DNA of 64,000 nucleotides from Cylindrodendrum hubeiense (taxonomy: Eukaryota; Ascomycota; Sordariomycetes; Hypocreales; Nectriaceae): positions 1 through 64,000 of the forward strand of contig JAANBB010000144.1 in NCBI GenBank assembly GCA_014621425.1, read 5' to 3'. Of this stretch, positions 23,130-35,550 are shown piece by piece. The position numbers and the translations under genes are program-made. The notes under the pieces are model-generated. The model was not told the DNA's origin. It saw only the letters and a program-made list of their open reading frames with translations, and searched no databases. Within the stretch, counting starts at the first letter, position 1. Every line of letters starts with the position of its first letter.

Positions 23130-25519
23130 GATGGACGGGGTTATCGATCAATTTGTGCGAGGTATGCGCTGGCCAAGTCAGGAATTGGGGCGTTGCGAAG
23201 TGTTGCAATGTGAAGCAAGGTGAATATGATGGCTGAATTGCGAGAGCTCAAGCTTGGGGCGAGCTTTAAAATTTCCGGACCGAATAATTGCGCTCAATTG
23301 GCCAGCGTTGGACTGGTGCCACGCCCTCCACGCCCACCGCAACATGATCTCACCATCTCAAGGTCTATACTTACAAAGACCGCAAAGGATCAATTGAGTG
23401 TAAAAAATACAAATTTGTTCAAGAGCTATCCGCAGGTCCCTCGAAATCACATCTTGCGCAAAGATAATTAGTCTGACGTGCTAAATTGGCATTCCCTGTG
23501 GTGCAGGGTATTAAACCATGGCTTTTTCAGACATGATATTTTGGGATATCTAAAGACTTTGTCAAGAACTTCAACAACGTGAAGTAAGGAACGATGAACG
23601 CCTGGTTTCTACGACGAATGAATGTAAAATACTTGACTATTTGTGAGGGGGGTTTAGCATGGGACACCATAATGATGCGGTCGAGGGGAGACAACGCTAA
23701 GGAGGGGTGGATGGCTCATTGGGACAACTAGCATGGGCTTATTGGATTAGCTGCTTGCTTCCTCGCACTGGAGACACACCAATGAGCGCGCAGATTAATT
23801 TACTATCAAGGTCATTGCTTCGACCCAATTCCATTCTCAAGGTCGTTGGTAGCTGAGATGAGGCTGTAAAGTCGGTGGCCGAATCAGCGCTCGCCATTGG
23901 CCTACGGAATGCAACTGTTGTCTGCCGGCGTTAGCGGTGTAGGTCACTCCTGAAGAGACAGGGTTCGTTGGAGTGAGCCAAGCTTCCCAACACGGCGCAG
24001 TGCATCTACAGCCACGACGTCGACGACGACCCATCTCCCATCTCGGGTAATTTTCGATAGAGACTTTGGTACGTATCTGCTAGTTGAAACCTATGAGGAA
24101 ACAGGTGGGGGAAGAGGAACCATCATCTCCGTGCTCCTCTCACTCTGCTATCCTGCCATTGGCCTTGACGTCGACGAGATCGACAAGTCTCGGAGAACGC
24201 TAAATCACCTGATCGGTTTGGCACCTGCAATCTCATGCGAAGACCAGGGTTGACCAGGATCGGGGGACGCTTCCGTTGATAATTTCAACCCACTAGGGGT
24301 TGCGCTAACTGACCGGCCGCCCGCCAGGGATCGATGTGAGGATGGCATCGGATGGGAATGGCGCAGCGGGGGACCTGTGGCAGCTGGACTACCCCGTATC
24401 GGCCCGGGCGTCGTTTGGGGCGTGTGCTGGATATCATGCGGCTTCTTGGTCGTCACGCCTCACCTCAAGCGAAACTTGGCCCTGGCCGTGGCTTTCTCCC
24501 ACATATCTTAGGCAGTACTCCGTTTGCTACTCGGGGTCCCAAATCTTGGCTGCGGAAGACAAGGATGGGTGTCGTACCTGGTGAAGGGTTCCCGTATCCA
24601 GGTACTGCATGTAAGCCAACATATGATATGTGAGTATTGAAGCGATGTATTGGTGGTCTGCCGGGATGGGTGGGTTCGCAAGAGGTACGGGATGGACCCG
24701 CGCATACCCTCTTCCCCTTTCCGCCTTTGCCCTTGCGGCTCGACATTAGTGGACTGTCCCAGAGCTCGGAGGGGGAATTGAGTGGCACGGCATTCTCCCA
24801 GTCTCCAGCTGCTACATCGCTGGTCCCGTCCTGTCGGTAGCGAGGTGTCCAGGGCCAGTCAATGCCGGCCAAGGGCCCTGGCAGTAATAAGACAGCAATA
24901 GCAGCCACCTCGAATGAGGAGGGGGAACACACCAGTTTGTCAGCTTTCATTTCTACTGTGCTTGTTGCCTCTCCCGTAGAAGACTACTACATGCCCAATG
25001 TGTGCCTGAGGTAGGAGGAAGGGAGGGAGGGAGGTAGGTATCTTTGTTCGTTTGGTCAAAATATTGTTCCACATCGTTCCTGCCATCTCCTGGTGCCCAC
25101 GTCACGTCTGTCGGTACTTGCCTTTCTGCACGCCCACACACCCACCCACCCACCGACTTCTTGCCCTTCTCGGCCGACGGCGCCACTTGCGTTCCTCCGA
25201 GCGGTCTAAACCTTCTTTCAACCTCATCCTCATCGAAAACAAGTCCGAGGCTCGTCGATTCTCCTCCTTGGCAGCTCAGCCTCCTCACATGCCCGGCGTT
25301 GGAATGCTGCGCATACCGCCGTTTCGTTTCTATCCTCCCTATCCCAACATCTCCAGGACGTCTTCTTGGCAACCCGTTATGCCCCACAACACCTGACGAG
25401 TTCTGGATTTCGAAATCATCATCGACGTGGTTTCCGGCCAATGACGACGTAACTGCGGTTTTAACAGTCAACATACTTCTGTCACTCCTAGAACCCATGG
25501 GCTCGCGATGAAAGGCCAC
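23130..25519. other. Intergenic region between AIM41 and the methyltransferase gene
   Basis: About 2.4 kb with no called gene. A plus-strand frame without an ATG runs open for about 100 codons (23954-24253) and reads protein-like in its middle. Tandem GGGA/GGTA repeats lie near 25018-25041, and AGTACTCCGT (a TACGGAGTA-type motif) at 24514-24523. The 24953-25519 minus frame follows directly on the methyltransferase stop and looks like noncoding 3' sequence. Confidence 0.5.
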
Positions 25520-27142
25520 TTACACGGGAAAATACGCCTGCGGTTTCCGCATCACATTCCTCCTGTCAGTTTCTCTGTTGCTCTCTCGACGTTGGAGTGG
25601 AAGCCAGGAGAACTCTCACCTTAAACGCCGGGTTACCCGCCTCACTCCTTGCTTGCGCTATCAGCAGTTGGAAGTCGGTTAATGTCATTCTGCCATGCAC
25701 AGTCAGCCCAAGTAACTTGACAGCCAGCCACGCAGTACTTACCCCAGGAGCTGCGTAAAAGGGTACAGCGCCAGTGAGTATAGCATGAGATTCACATTCT
25801 CGTTATTCGCCCAGCCGATATTATAGTCTCGAGGATCTGGTCGTTCACACGCCGTCAGAGCAATCCCGTCGTCGGTTAAATTCGCGGCACTTTACCATTC
25901 GACCAAGCGCACATCGGTAGCGTCAACAGTCTTGATTCGATCTCGGTGAAGCCCGCGCTCCTCATCCAATTCGCCAGCTGCAACGGTGCCCGAGGGTCCT
26001 TGTAGGGCTGTGCGCTTTGTAGATACTGCCTTGACCATCTCGATAACGCATGGTCTATTCCAGGGTTCATCATCAGCAATGTCCCTCGAATTATGAACGT
26101 CTCAAATTCTCGCCTCTGCTTAATGTTCCATTGTCGGACTGGGCGTTGAAGTATATTTCAACCATTTGGCACCATCCTCCCGGCCGCAAGACTCGAAAAA
26201 TGTCTCGAATGTAGCTTCGCCATCGATTCGCGTGGATGCCCCCTGCCATCATTTGGCTGTGGACAAGGTCGAAATGGTTGGACCGGAACGTGAACCTGGT
26301 TCAGAATCGCCTATTCAGCCAGGGGCTCATCACTTGAAAAGTTGGCTATCTCACCGTCCGTTGAGGTCGTCGACTTGAAGTTCGAGGTTGTCTGGGGGAT
26401 TTTCTGGGATCATGTGCGGACTCACGTCTATTCCCAAAACCTGTGTATCTCACTGTTAGCTGAATGCACGGGACCGGACTTCGAAAATTCTGAAAGAGAT
26501 GCTCTTGGGTCTTTTGATCCCTAGATGCCAAAAATATTCGTTGTTCTCTCCAAAGCCCCTGCAGATGATCGCGCTCCTCGGGTTCGATAAACTCCGCCAT
26601 GCCAGGGATCCGTACCCTCCGCAGAGGATATCGTCCCGTATCAGGTGTCATTTAAGGCTTTGTCGACTTGTTTGATTGACGAGGTGTTATGCGGGCCGAT
26701 TTGGCAAGCTGGTGGGAATTCAGAGATGGAGGCATCGACGTACCTCCGCGTTTGGGTTTTGTGTGGCCACGTCCACGGCCCATTCTCCCGATCCACATCC
26801 ACAATCAAGGATCCTTCTTGGACTCCTGACGGGAGGGAATATTAACCTGTTGTCGAATACGCTGTTGAGCACTCCGTGCATCAGCTCAAGTCGTGCAATC
26901 TCGTCCTGAGCCAACTTGTCAGGTTCCATCGGCGTTGATTTGGGCGAATGCAGACTTTGCTTCCTACCTCATCGATGGGTACAAAATATGTCCCGTTCGT
27001 AAGGGCATATTGCTGATAACTGCGACCATGGTATTCGACAATCTCGGTGAACGTTTCGTCAAGGGGCACTGTGCCGTCTCTTCAAAGGGGCTTAGCAATG
27101 CACTCTAGCTGGCGACCAAGGATCCTCTTACTCGGCATCCAT
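25520..27142 (-). CDS. LaeA-like SAM-dependent methyltransferase, nine short exons
   Basis: The gene is reassembled from exons 27132-27142, 26968-27079, 26744-26905, 26355-26440, 26099-26295, 25896-26054, 25743-25836, 25620-25689 and 25520-25537, totalling 909 bases and 302 residues, with every junction in phase. The order of motifs is that of the LaeA/UMTA family: YHGRSYQQY near residue 20, ILDCGCGSGEWAVDVA (SAM motif I, about 73-88), VLGIDVSPHMIPENP, the FDLVHSQMMAGGI block, FRVLRPGGWCQMVE, RWSRQYLQS, LTLPMCAW, then NPAFKAYFPV. Such proteins are nuclear or cytosolic regulators or small-molecule methyltransferases in secondary metabolism; which applies here is unknown. The C-terminus stops at FPV, where relatives as I know them continue about eight residues. 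The acceptor of intron 2 may be nine bases earlier, and intron 5 (44 bases, GTTCAT donor) is the weakest. Confidence 0.8.
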
Positions 27143-30100
27143 AATGGTGGCTAGGATTCGGAACCTTCCAAATGTCGACGAGTTTGCAAGTATGAGATGG
27201 GCTTGGCTATCATTTAACGATATAGATCAGGTTGGATACGTTTCTGTTCAGCGCGATTTAGGTTACTATCCGTTACTAAGGAGTCAGGTGGTACGCCGAG
27301 CGTGGCCCCAGTCCACACATCAAGAGCCACCCTGGCACTGGGATGCAGTCTCTAAAGACATATCTGGGTCTAAGGAGGCTCCTGCATACGGCGACCGTGG
27401 ATTGGACTTACAAAGCAGGAGAAAGTTCTCCCGTGAGCAGGGTGGAGATCACCAAATCTGAATCGTTTAGATTGGATGTCAAAGGCTGTGATTTTCAAGA
27501 TATTGCGCCGATCTTGGGTCCCGAGGGCGTTATTGCGTCTCCAGCACTTGCTCTGAGTTCTGCCACCTCAGCCCTGAGCCCACTTTGGCATCAGGGATCA
27601 GCCGGAGACCTAGGGCTGTGAGCTAGTCTATATGGACAATGACTCAAGACCGATGGGATGTGGCTGGTTATCAGAGAACGGCAAACATTAGTGTCAGTGA
27701 GTTCTTGATCGATGTGGCAAGTGCCCGACTGCTGGTAAGTGTGAGTTCGTTAACCGCGTTTGGTGTCTTAGCTGCCTAAGATGGGACAAATTTTGTGCCG
27801 TTCTCGGTCTGGACTTTGGGGTAACGGATCACCATGGGATGAAATCAGACGAAGCTCACTGGAACGCATTGGTACGCCTCGTTTACGACCCTGTTCCATG
27901 CTTGGGCAACGACATTGGTTCCACTCCAAGTGGAGGGGTTGGTGTGCCGCATGTCCAGACATGATTGCGGTCAACCACAGATGCATCGCTGGGCTCCAGG
28001 GTCTGCCTCTTGTGGCCCCCCATTGGAGCCACCTAAATGGATCCATACCTGGACAGAAGCCTTCCCACCATGTTGAATGCCTGCAAGGAATCGAGACCTG
28101 AGGAATCTACGGACGGCCCGGAGCAGGTTATAAGAGAAGGGGCACGAATACGAATCGTTTCAAGTCAATGTCAACATCATTGCACCCCCCCACGGATGTT
28201 TTCGTCTTCTGTCCGATGTGGTGCCTTTGGGGAGCTGTGTGATACAACATAAAGAGGGGCACTGGTTGTTTGATGACGTCTTGCAGGGGCCAAGGCAGGG
28301 CTTCTTAGCCAACAAGAGGCCCGTTAGTAGACGGAATAGCGACAAGCCGTGCCAATACCGAGGACATGGACTTGGGACTTGGGCATGAGGTGGGTTGAAG
28401 TTGCCAGGCCATCCTTGAAGCCGGGCTTTACTGGAAAGTGGCGAGCTGTCAGGAATGGGAATGGTGTGGCACTCTGGGGTCCATGAGTATTTCCTAGCCC
28501 ATATTGGGGATGCAGCCGAAGAACGAGCAATCGGTTGTGAGTCTAAAGAGTGTTACCACCGAGGCTGAACATCGTCCAGGCTCAGGGGTATCGGGTCGAT
28601 CCACCTTCTGGAAAACAGGCCCCAACAAGGTCGTGCAAAGGAAATTCCAGGACCATGATCAAAAGGCTTCAACTCTTCACCGCCTCCTGTGTCCACTCGC
28701 AGGCCGACGATGGCCCCCTCGGACAGCAAGCGGCATATTATGCACCACCCAGAGGTAGCCTACAGGAGGAGGTTTCTAGTGGTAGGGGCTGACAGGAATA
28801 GGCCTCATGGCCACATTGGCGTAGGGACTGGGTCGCTAAGTTGCATCGGGCCGCGGCCTTTCGCGCTGGTGCAGATTGACATTTTCCCGCCCGTCAGCTG
28901 GTCCTTGTTAGGCCTCTCCCGTTCGTGTGAACATCATACGAGCAGCCATTCCCTGGCCGGCGTCGAAGGGGGTTTGGATCAAATGAGACAGCGTGATGGG
29001 AGTCGGTGCGCTTCGCATCTCAACGGGTCAAACTTGACGACTGGACAGGCCGATGGAGACAAACGCATGGCATGGGAAAACCGCGTTCTCGGCGACTCCT
29101 GCCACCAACGGACCCAACCGTTCTGATCCTGCTCCCGGGTCCTTGGGGCCTGGAGCCAAGCTTGGAACCAGGACTCTGGCGCCGTCCGTCCAGGGTTAGT
29201 GCTGGCAGTGGGTTCACTTGGATAACCATCCCCTACCCCTACTCCCGCATCCCCCACAAGGGACCTCTCGTCCCCAACGTGCCCATGCCTCATCTGGCCT
29301 TTGGCAACATCCACAGTGAGCAGGGCCCTACCGGGCTGTAGAGAGAAGCCGAACCGCGAGTCCTGATGTCGGAATGAGGAGGAGGAGGAGAAGGAGGAGG
29401 AGGAGGACGACGAAAGATGCTACTCCTGCATCCGTATTGGACAGAATGATTGTCTGATGGAGACCAAGGCCAGAGACAGGCCAGACACGGCCAGCAAACA
29501 CTTGCTTTGGACAACTGGACAACCAACCGGACAGCTAGCCAACAGCACACGGAGCACAGCGCCAAAGCTAAAGTCACCGACGCCCCGTTGTGGGCAGAAG
29601 ACGCGCATATGATCAGCAAATGATTACGAGATAGCATTGCATTAGGATGGCAGGCGGGTTTGCGCAAACTTGGTGCTACGTTATCACTCTCTGCGGCGTC
29701 CCATGGCTCTGGTACCCACACCCAATCTTGTACGGCCGCTGCGGCCCGCTAGGACGGAGTGGTGTGGGGGAGACGAGAGCGCCGAACTCTGCACAAGGCT
29801 GCACGCCAGGAGGGTCCTGCTCGTGCTCCCTGCCAACAGCCCAGACAATCCCCGAAGGCACAGCTAGCGACATGCAACAGAAATCCTTGCGCGCTGATGT
29901 GCCTAGCCGCGGTCTCCCTCCAGAATTCCTGTCGACAGATGGGTGAGAGTCTCCATCCGCCGAGGCCTAGACGACGCTGGCGACATTTGCTCCGTGCTCC
30001 GTGAGTGAGCGCGGAGCTGTTGGTGCCCGCCGAGAGACAGGGGAACCTTGCTCATGCCACCGTTTGCCGACCCAAGCTCTCGGGATTCGGACCAGAGAGT

Positions 30101-30900
30101 CGGGATAACGGTGGGCTGTGCTGGGAAGAAGGCCGCGAGACGAGCCCTCCTTTGAGAACTTCGTGCACACCACCCTCGCCGATGCCTTCAACCAACCACA
30201 TGCGCCAAGCCGACATGTGGCTGCCGGTTTCCTTGCCCCAGTCAGCGGCCCGTCGGCAAGTCACCCAAGAACTCGACGGTACCCAGGAGCGTTTCTTAAA
30301 AGAGAATCATCCAAAAAAAAAACATGTCCATTTCTATTTTGCTGTCCATTCATAACACCCGACATTTTGTCTACACTCGTCGTAATGCATCCCGAATCCC
30401 CCGACACGCGAGGGCGTTCCCCGAAAGAGGACTAAAGAAGAAAAAAAAACATATGTAGTATTGTACAACATGACAGGTCAACTCTTGCCCCCGCACAGTT
30501 CTGTGCCCCCTCTTCGCATCTTCTACTCGATACGATCACCGTCGTTGTTTGCTTCCCCCCTGCTGTCCCGCTTACCCCCCTTTATCACTGTACTCTATAC
30601 CCAAGGAGAGCAACAGCCCATGAGGGCAAAAAGGAATCTGTAATGTAGGGGATTTGAAACCGTCTCGCACGCAGCCGTCATGCAGGAGCGTCCAGAACAA
30701 GAAGTTCGTTCAGGGATATCAAAAATAATAGGGACGCATAAGAAAGGAGTCCAGGGTGCGATGCTACCCCCCCTTAAGTCAACCCGGCACGCCGGTACAT
30801 GTGACAGATTCATCTGAGAGGTGGGATTGCGGATGAATGCACAGTGGTACATGCAGCGGGGGGGACACAAGACTTGCCACCTTCTCCCGACCGTATGCTC
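27143..30900. other. Gene-poor 3.8 kb region between methyltransferase and LSB6; nothing recognised
   Basis: None of the open frames on either strand shows a known domain or a splice pattern. A GGA/GAA-rich microsatellite lies at about 29377-29413. The first few hundred bases must include the methyltransferase promoter, and the segment before 30900 should hold the LSB6 3' untranslated region. Confidence 0.5.
29377..29413. repeat. GAG/GGA trinucleotide tract
   Basis: An interrupted GGA/GAG microsatellite of about 37 bases. Seen directly; no gene overlaps it with confidence. Confidence 0.8.
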
Positions 30901-33357
30901 TTAGCACCACGTGAAGACAGGATTCCTGCTCTTGACAGCCTCGAGGCGCTCTACAATGACCTTGCGGTGGTTGCCCATTTGGCCCTCGGCCGCAGCATAG
31001 CCTAAATCACCCTCGATATCGTCGTCATAGGCGTCATGCGAGTCACCGTAGATCTGCTGGGCGATAGTGTTGCTGTTCCGGCGAGCGGCTGCCGGGGCGA
31101 ACGAGTACCGTCGCTGTTGGTGCGGCAGTGGTTGCTGCCCCTGGCGTGCTGGCTCGTACATATTGAGGGCACGGGCCGGGCCTTGGTAGCTAGATCTGTA
31201 CCCATTGGGATGGATCGATGGACGCTCAGCTGCATCGCCGCTCTCTAAGGGGTGCCCCGCCATATCCAGGTGGTTGGATTCGCTCATGTGTGAGTCTTGG
31301 GGTGAATGGGCAATATCACTCGTTGGGGACGCGATCTCAAATCGGCCGGGATGTGGCATGTCGGCCGGCGGGCTGGTGATGCCGAGGAGGTCCGTAACGG
31401 GTACGTTGGGTGCCGGCGCGGAGCTAGCAATGTCCGCCTCATCCATGGACTGACGTACGTGGGGGTTTCGACGGACTTCGGATGGAGTCGCCTGCATCGG
31501 GACTGCAACTGGCACATCGACGAGGTCATCCCAGACGCAGACCTTGGCGCGCCGCGTCAGCTCGAGGGGACCATGGTCGGGGGTCTTGAGCGTCTCAACA
31601 ACGTTCCAGGCCTGGCCCTTCATGACGGCGATCTGCTTGGCGAACATGCGTTCTTGGAAATCAACGTCCATCTGGAACACCTTTTTAAGGGCGAGCGTCG
31701 TCTGACTCCACCATGCTGTGGAGGTGAGCAAAGGGAGGAAGTGGTCTCGCGTCTTCTGCGAGAAGGGCCTGCCGATGAGATCTACAGGCAGGAAGAGCCA
31801 GCCGAATGGGAAACTAGATGTGCGTTAGCTTGTTCGCTGCATGGCGGGAGCTCAAGGGAGTTCATACCTTCTCCAGGCATCTGGGTGCTTCCAGGGCCAA
31901 GAGAGGGAGTTATCAATGGCTCCGAGACTCATCACAGGCTCCTGTCCGGTGTGTCGCTGACTGCTAGCATCCATAGGTTTTTGAACCTTGTAAGGATATG
32001 AGGCTCGGGTGGCGCGGGGAGGCGACTGGGATAGATCGACAGGGCGAGGGCCCTCTTCCTCCGCGACAGTCTCCATGTTCAACTGGACAGGGTCCGAAAC
32101 AATCGAGACTTTGCCGACTTCCCAGTCGACTTTGACCATCCAGTTGTCTAATCCGCGGTCGGTGTTTCTCATGATGTAGTCCAGGATAACCAGCTTCTCA
32201 AGCTCCTCTCGGAAGGACTCCTTCAGGTTCTCAGTCCAGGCAAAATGATCTGGGCCAAGGGGAGGCCCCTCCTGACCACCTTGTTCGTCATCGCTACCGT
32301 AGGCATCGTCCGGCGAGGCAGCGCTGGATGGCCGACAACTCTCGTCCACCTTCTCCGCTTCTTCTTCTGACCATCGTTTGCTCGGAAGCCGGACCAGTAT
32401 TGATCGGGCCAAGGATGCTCGCGTAGGAAGACGTTGGCATCCTTGAACCCCTTGAGGAATACCTGGAAGCTACCGGGTTTCTCGGGAAGGCCCTTCTTCT
32501 TGCGGTGGAACTTGCGGCGGTCCCAAAAGGGGTAGTGGAAGGACTTAGAGGAGAGGTAAACAACGTCGGTGTAGGGGACGAGATGTGTTCTTAATTGGAG
32601 GTCGAGGACGTAGGCGGCAGCTTCGCTGACATAGGAAAGATTGGGAATCAGGCTGTGCAACGGTTAGTTTGCGTCACGGATAGAGAGCGCGTAGAACATA
32701 CCAAGCTCGGCCAAAGCAACATGGGAACAGGTTTCGATGAATCCACTTGTTCCATTTGGGGTTTCCTGCTGCATATGGTTCCTCGTCCTTGGGCTTGAAG
32801 ACGCCAACAATCTTGCCGTCGGGGTTTCGCGCAAAGTAGCTGCCAGAACTGCCCTGAGAGATCATGCTGGGATGTACCTCTTGCCTGATGGCGCTTCGAA
32901 CACTTTCGACGATGACCTCGAACTCGGCCTTGGTCATGACACCCTCCTGAGGCGCGGCAATGCCCTCGGCAGAAACGGGGCGCACGCCCTCGGGGGCCTG
33001 AAAGACGGAGTGGTGAATCTCGAGACGCTCCTCCTCGCCGGCCTGATTCCTGCCCTTGCGTTTGAAGCGAGAGGCGATCTCGTCAGCCCAGCGCTCGAGG
33101 CGGGCATTGATAGCCTTGAGATCGACGCCGGCATTGCTGCCAGCGCGTTGACGGAACTTGGGCCTCGAGGAGAAGGACTTGGGACTAGCCATGCCGGAGC
33201 GATGGCGCGGTTGTGAGCTGTGAACATGCCGAGGCGCGCCAGCGGGTTGGAGGGAGGCGTAGGACTGGGAGAGGGGATCTTCGTCGGAGTCGTCGCTGTG
33301 GTCGTCGGCCTGGGTGAGGCGTTCGTAACCCGTCGTGGGGGGGCGGGATCGAGGCAT
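30901..33357 (-). CDS. LSB6: Type II phosphatidylinositol 4-kinase Lsb6, with an apparent one-base frame break
   Basis: Three exons, 32702-33357, 31868-32652 and 30901-31813, code for about 784 residues if one missing base in exon 2 is allowed for. The catalytic core shows SQGSSGSYFAR (ATP loop), VGVFKPKDEEPY with the catalytic Lys, CCFGRACLIPNLSY (Cys-rich membrane-anchoring region), LREHPWPDQYW, DYIMRNTDRGLDNWMVK (catalytic loop) and the AIDNSLSWPWKHP segment with its Asp. Lsb6 makes PI4P on endosomal, vacuolar and plasma membranes and binds Las17 in yeast. The C-terminal 200 residues are disordered. Exon phases close only if a base is lost between codons for RRW and ESCRP, near 32341-32380. 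The start at 33355-33357 is the first ATG; the frame extends upstream only to a GTG. Confidence 0.9.
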
Positions 33358-35115
33358 GATGGGCGACGGAGATGACAGGAGGAAGACGGCGATGATATGA
33401 CGACGCGGGACGCGGAACACAGGAGGCGGATCGGATTAGCAAACTGGCAGTGCCATTCCTGGTGGAAATGAGATCGTGTGCGGACTATTCGTGTCGGTGT
33501 CGGTACTGGCGGCGGTGATGGAGGATGGATAGATTGATGATGTGACGTCGTTGGGTTTGCGAGGTGACAGGCAGGCGAGCAGCGAACGCCCCTGACAGAT
33601 CTCGACCGCGATGGTACGCGTGCGCTCACTCGTAGGGCGAAATGAGGGAATGGATTGGGTAATTTTACGACGGAGAAACTAGATTATGTGAAAAAGACGA
33701 GGACCAAAAATAAGCTCAATCAACAGAAGAATGGAAGACACAATAACACAAGGAATCGCCAGATGAAGCTTTCAATGATGGGACTACAGATTATCTGTTC
33801 ACGGCTTGGAATCTTGAGAGCTGGGACATGCTGTCATCTTGCGGCTCTGAACTAGGTAGGTAGGTAGTAGTGCTTCAGGACTTGGTCCAGGGAGACCAGG
33901 CTGTTTCTGGCCAGGCGCCAGTTGTTGCCAACTTGCTTCGGCGGCGCTGCTCTGCCTGTGACAGCGTACCAGCGGGTACGTACCTCGTCACTTTCAGGGA
34001 CTTTTTGCGCTAACAATATTTCTGACCCCGCGGAATCTGGGAGTGTCGTCCTGGGCCTCCTTGAAACCAGCCCTTGGCTCCGGGGGGGTCCTCTCTGGGT
34101 GTAAGACGTCAGACAGGGGATGCCTCTAGAGTCCGGGAGATGCCTTTACGACGGAAGTTCAGGTGGTGACGAGGCTTTGATAAGGCTTCAACAGGACTTG
34201 AGGCGTGTTCGGCAATTGGGTTTTGTATCTGCTGGCTGTCTGCCACATTGACACCGGCCTGATGTGATTCAGCCAAGCTCCGAGCTGGACACTCTCGATG
34301 GAATGGTCTGGACCGGCGACATTCAGTGGCAAGCTTACTCCTGCTGAGTGTGTTGTCGTCTGTGGATGTGGTTGGCGCTGACGGCCCTCCACCAACATAT
34401 TGTCAACTGATACAGAGTTTCTTGGGATGTCTATGCTAGATCGTCTTGGGCTTAACTGCGGCGGCTCTCCGAAGAGGCAAATGTGTGTGCATGGGCTGCG
34501 ACGCCAAAACTGGCGCCAGCACTGAAAAGCATAATGGGCAACTAGTCATCCCCTCGTAGTATTGCCTAGCCCCAGTCCCCATCATCTGGATGTCTTAGGC
34601 CGTGCCTAGTGTCGTCCCTCGCGTCGACATCGAGGATTGCGGGGAAGGGTCCTCGTGGGTTGTCGCCAGATCCCGTTCGCCTCATCTTGGCGGCCACATC
34701 CTTGGCCACGGCGTGGCGGTTGATGCCTTCATTGTACTGGCTGGCGGTTACGGGTTCTGTGGTGACCTAGCAATTTCTATCATTGCGCTGCCATGTTGGT
34801 GATACTGCATCCGGGGGCGGCGGGGGGGGACTATTTATGAATTCCGCTATGACTCCTCTCGCGTGCCCTCCCTCTGGCAATCGTTCAGACTCAACGATGC
34901 TACGTCATGGAAACGCGTTGGCGTGTTTCGTCAGCGCCGCCTGGGTAGTGATCGACTGGCCCGTCAACCCGGGGGACCTGGGGTCCTGGGGTAGCACATG
35001 GAGAGGAGAGTCGGCAGCTGTGGATAACTGTTGACAGCAAAGGAGAAGAAAAAGTGCCATGCCAGGTTGACGGACTGGATCTCCGGAGTGTTACACCCGC
35101 GGATCTTGGCCCGCT

Positions 35116-35143
35116 GGCCGGCATCCAGAGGCCGGCATCCAGA
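35116..35143. repeat. Two copies of a 14-base direct repeat (GGCCGGCATCCAGA)
   Basis: Perfect adjacent copies at 35116-35129 and 35130-35143. Part of a repeat cluster. Confidence 0.85.
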
Positions 35144-35252
35144 GTCCGGCGTTGAGATGGCTTTGATCGGCGCCCGCGTGCCTGATCAAGGTTCAGGCCG
35201 GTTGGTGGCTGATGCGAGGTCGAGCGTGTCGACGCAGGCAAACACAGACGCC

Positions 35253-35279
35253 AAAGTAGGCAAAGTAGGCAAAGTAGGC
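35253..35279. repeat. Three perfect copies of AAAGTAGGC
   Basis: A 9-base unit repeated three times head to tail. Seen directly. Confidence 0.9.
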
Positions 35280-35430
35280 ACAACACACACAAAACACAGT
35301 CATAGTCATCCAGGGGGACTCGGCATTAGAACAGGTCCAGGTGGCCAAGCGCCCATCCTAGGTCCATCCTAGGCCCATCGCACGCCCATCGGATCAAGCC
35401 ATCCATCAGATGACGGCGGTCCAGTGTGGG

Positions 35431-35500
35431 AGCACTCGCCAGCATTCGCCAGCATTCGCCAGCATTCGCCAGCCTTCGCGAGCCTTCGCTTCCATTCGCT
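35431..35500. repeat. Seven-unit, 10-base minisatellite (AGCATTCGCC consensus)
   Basis: Seven consecutive 10-base units in register. The second, third and fourth are identical and the outer ones diverge by one to three bases, a pattern of older decay at the edges. Confidence 0.9.
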
Positions 35501-35521
35501 TGGCCGCGGGAGGGCGGCGGG

Positions 35522-35550
35522 ATCCAAGCATCCAAGCATCCAAGCATCCC
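35522..35550. repeat. Three copies of ATCCAAGC plus a partial
   Basis: An 8-base tandem repeat that follows the 10-base minisatellite by about 20 bases. Confidence 0.9.

Noticed and set aside
24953..25519. 188-codon minus-strand frame directly after the methyltransferase stop
   Set aside because: No ATG-linked splice makes it part of the gene in phase; composition looks random and its plus-strand mirror is equally open.
32338..32385. A tiny intron to explain the LSB6 frame shift
   Set aside because: The available GT...AG pairs are under 40 bases, lack a branch site and would not leave the RRW and ESCRP segments intact.
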